64,000 bases of DNA from Whitmania pigra (taxonomy: Eukaryota; Annelida; Clitellata; Hirudinida; Haemopidae), in contig JAJTWR010000308.1 in the NCBI GenBank assembly GCA_021613335.1, positions 1,177,001 to 1,241,000 of the forward strand. The letters are read 5' to 3'. The position numbers were made by a program, and so were the translations under genes. The notes under the pieces were generated by a model that saw nothing but the letters and a program-made list of their open reading frames with translations, was not told where the DNA came from and ran no database searches. This document shows, in pieces, positions 60,778-64,000 of this stretch; position 1 is the stretch's first letter, and every line of letters starts with the position of its first letter.

Positions 60778-63700
60778 TAAATGATATTAATAATAATAAT
60801 ATTAACTTCATTATTGCTAATGATAATATAGGAAGAATAACAATGAAATGCCAGTTGCTGAAAAACAAGTAGAACATCTTTTGAAACCTGACGACTGCTC
60901 GTCTCCGAAGGAGATGAAAAATAAACAAATAACCTAATTGCAGCACTCCACGTGTACGAGCAATTGAATAAATTATTTTCAAAAGCGGCAAATTCTACCT
61001 CGATATTGACTCTTGGTATTTCCTCGTTCTGCCACGAAAACATTGAGGAATGAAATCGCAAACTTTCCAATAATCCGACGTTCAAATATTTTACCATTTG
61101 CAACGTACGAGTCACGTATTAGTAAGCCCGCCCATTCACGCTATTATCACCTTGCTAGCTCGGCAGGTAGGAATTACCAAAAATAAAATTTCCTTTCGCT
61201 GGGCTACAATCGGTGCATTAATATTGATTAGATGCTTAATATTCATGGCAACATTTATTTTTGAACCAAACAATCTCGATAGATATGATTAATATGTATG
61301 AGTGTATGAGGATTGGTTTTAAATCTAGACACATTCATTGACATTCTATTTCTCGACAAAATCTTTTGTCTCTCGAGACAAAGGATTTAATCGGATGCCG
61401 TCCAATTGTTACCTACTCATCTCCACAACCTGATTGAATAAGCAACAGTCATTACACACAAGCATTTGCAGGCCTTTGTTTTAACATTTATTATTATTGT
61501 TATTGTTTATATTTTTGTTGTTGTTGTGCTTATTGTTGATTCTCTTAAGTTATGCAATTAATTTGATTACGTTACGTAGGCAAGACATGAAAGGTGCGTT
61601 ATTACCTCGATTTGCACGTCAAAGAAAGCTTCTCAGAAGTGATGGAATCGAGAGAGAGAGTGTGATATGTATATATATATATAGAGAGAGAGAGAGAATT
61701 AGAGAGGATGAAGAATCCTTCAAATGTTCTCTCCTTTTGGGAATGAGTTCAACGAGCCATTATCCAACAAGCATTCACTTTAAATTGCATCAGCATTCAA
61801 AGACAATTTATCAGGAATGCTGAAGCATCAGAGGTCTTTGTTACTTTTGGAGGTCACACGTTTCAACTCACAAATCATTTTTACGAGACTCGCTCAAATG
61901 TTCTGCTCCTGAGATTCGATACGAGCAGAAAATGATGTGTCGCTGATGAATATAACTGGATTAATATAATTTATGCAGATACGTACGTATACTGTTCGCT
62001 TAGCTGTCCAGTTGCCAATGTAGTTCTCATGTGTAATATGTTACCATTTGAGTAACCCAATATTCATAAGCGGGTGTTAATTTTTTGCAATGACATATGC
62101 TGGCTAGACTGACGATCTCACCAATCGTCTACGATGGAAAGCTTTAAAATTTTGGCGAATTAATGTTGGATGACAACATTGTTACACAAGATGAAGTTAG
62201 TTAATCTGTAATGGAATTAACTGGCGAAGAGATTGTTGCTATTGTTTAAGTGCTTGTGTTATTTGTTGATCCAATTGAAATCATCTCGAGTTTGAAACTT
62301 CACCGTGAAGTAACTTTGAGACAGACGTCTTCAAACAAAAAAAGCTTTTATCCCACTACAACACCATCTATTCATCTATTTATTCACCCAATCAATCAAT
62401 CAATCAATTTCAGTCAGGCAATCAGACAGTCATTAAGAATGTTTATGTCGCTTTTGCGCCTTCGAATGGCAACACATAAAGATTTCGACATTTGTCTCCA
62501 AAGTTATTTTGACAACAAAGAACAATTGGCAGGGCAAGGCGCATAATTTATACGAATAACTTGAGGGCCTCGAGCATTCATATAGCGCTGAATTCTCCGT
62601 ACGCCCGTGGCTGTGCAAGCTGTGAAAAGAGCTCGCACACTCCGACATCGTCGGATAGGGGAACGTAACGACATGAAATCTTGAAGTACTTGTCCACTCA
62701 AAAGCTAATTTGTTGAAACCTTTGTTTAATAATTTAAAATTAAATAAATAAATATGTATATAAATAAATAAATATAAATAAATAATATAAATATATATAT
62801 AAATAAATAAATAAATAAACTTCATCAGGAATTTCATCTGAGAAATGAGGAAACGAAGAAACGAATGAAAAGGTCTTGAAAATCACTCGAGAACGATCGA
62901 GTTTTCAAGTGTTTTCCTTCAAAGGAAGGAGGCGATCGAAGTGTCAAACAATCATTAAAAAACAAAAAACAAAAAACAAAAAACAAAAATAAAAAATAAT
63001 AAATAATAAATACTTTACTTAATCGAGGGTAATACCAGAGACAAACGGTTGGATAAATTCAAATGAGCAGTTGCACCTAAAGTTGTTAACGGTGGTTCGA
63101 ATCTAATTAAGTATTAATGATCATCATAATCTCATTCTCAGTACACAAACCGGTTTGCGCTTGTCGAGTTCTGCGCGTGAATATTTTTAAATCCAACGTG
63201 GTTTTGTTATAGCGAATGTCATGTCATGTCATGTCATGTCATGGGGAAAACTGGCAAAATTGTTGCAACTTCCTCGGATTCTGTTTATACAAAAATGTTG
63301 AAACATCCGATTATTTAACACAATTGCAATAACCAGACACACGCAGCTCACTCAACCACCAAACAACAACGTGAATAAGCGGTCAAACCTTTGAAGTGGG
63401 AGTTCATTAAAAACGAAAGAGTGCGTGACCCTGCAGGGCTTCCTTTATGGATGACAGATGTGCCACCTGGTCGCGTATCCAGTGGTTCGCGAGGTATCTC
63501 AACGTCGTAGAAGTACGAGTAAATCCAGTTCAAAAAGACAACTCAATCTTCGACCAAAATCTGCCCCCAGAGTTTCACATTTCAGTCTCGATATTTCCAC
63601 GTTCCTACGAAAGGCTGATCTTCATGTCTCGATTGTTATTGTTGTTCACAGGCGAGCAACTACGCGCACACGAGGAAAACGAGACGAAAAAAATCTTCTT

Positions 63701-64000
63701 TTTATAAACGCCCGCCAAAGGGTGCAAACAGGTATCAGAGGTTTTCTGATTAGTTTTTTTTTAAGAGGATTTCCTGTAATCGTGTTAAGATAAACGAGCA
63801 ACGGTACAAGTACAAATAGGACAAGATAAGACGAAGCGGATTATGGCTGTTTACAAAACGTTGTTCATCGCAAGTTCATTGCAAAAACGAGTGCAACTAA
63901 CTAACCTCCTCTCGATGCGTTTAAGTAGTTGCGATTGTCGAGTTGGAGCAGCGTCCATTCGATTGTTGTTGTTGTTGTTGTTTGCGGTTTTTGTTCGTTG
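60777..64000. other. Intergenic end of window with several simple repeats
   Basis: No gene recognised. Simple repeats seen: GA/TA tract at about 61650-61706; TAAA tract at 62750-62818; AAAAAAC units at 62957-62987; five ATGTC pentamers at 63217-63243; GTT run at 63965-63980. Open frames at 61098-61292, 62250-62546, 62433-62837 and 63447-63793 have no motif and overlap one another on both strands. Confidence 0.5.

Noticed and set aside
62560..62660. GC-richer stretch checked for a tRNA
   Set aside because: No cloverleaf, A box or B box could be placed.

Overview
The window is animal nuclear DNA. It is AT-rich, with spliced genes, GT-AG introns, many TAA/TTA microsatellites and animal-specific gene families (netrin, TRAF7, NEK6/7, EML, CMTR2). 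I infer a gene-dense non-vertebrate metazoan. Species and phylum cannot be fixed from the sequence. There are no operons, ribosomal RNA genes, CRISPR arrays or convincing tRNA genes. Most exon models below were built by joining GT-AG sites whose phases agree and whose joined protein matches a family.

Layout. 869-2100 (-): a RING protein with an acidic tail. 3046-3643 (+): a decayed transposase-like fragment. 5212-9593 (-): a FLVCR-family transporter, 9 exons. 10663-16161 (-): an EML1-4-type microtubule protein, about 21 exons. 16945-20441 (-): TRAF7, 15 exons. 20783-22835 (+): a NEK6/7 kinase, 7 exons, head-to-head with TRAF7. 23311-24502 (-): an alpha-arrestin, tail-to-tail with NEK. 25691-26092 (-): a 49-residue Lys/Cys-rich protein. 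26587-32070 (-): a netrin, 7 exons. 35399-37194 (+): a two-RRM RNA-binding protein, 8 exons. 39399-43193 (+): cap 2'-O-methyltransferase CMTR2, 12 exons. 43786-52626 (-): a CHST15-like sulfotransferase with a Gln-rich tail. 54455-58009 (-): an intronless CARD-like/SH2/pseudokinase protein. 58010-64000: apparently intergenic and rich in microsatellites.

Most genes are conserved housekeeping or signalling genes with no shared pathway. Two are unusual. The first is a Golgi-type sulfotransferase fold whose 5'-phosphosulfate loop has been replaced. After the enzyme domain it carries a polyQ tract, then twelve separate in-frame microexons of 21-30 nt that each encode a variant of ERERQQKEQQ, then about 40 PGQQ-type repeats. 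The second is a 1184-residue protein with a CARD-like N-terminus, an SH2 domain lacking the FLVR arginine, and a kinase domain lacking both the HRD and DFG aspartates. It looks like a scaffold built entirely from inactive signalling modules.
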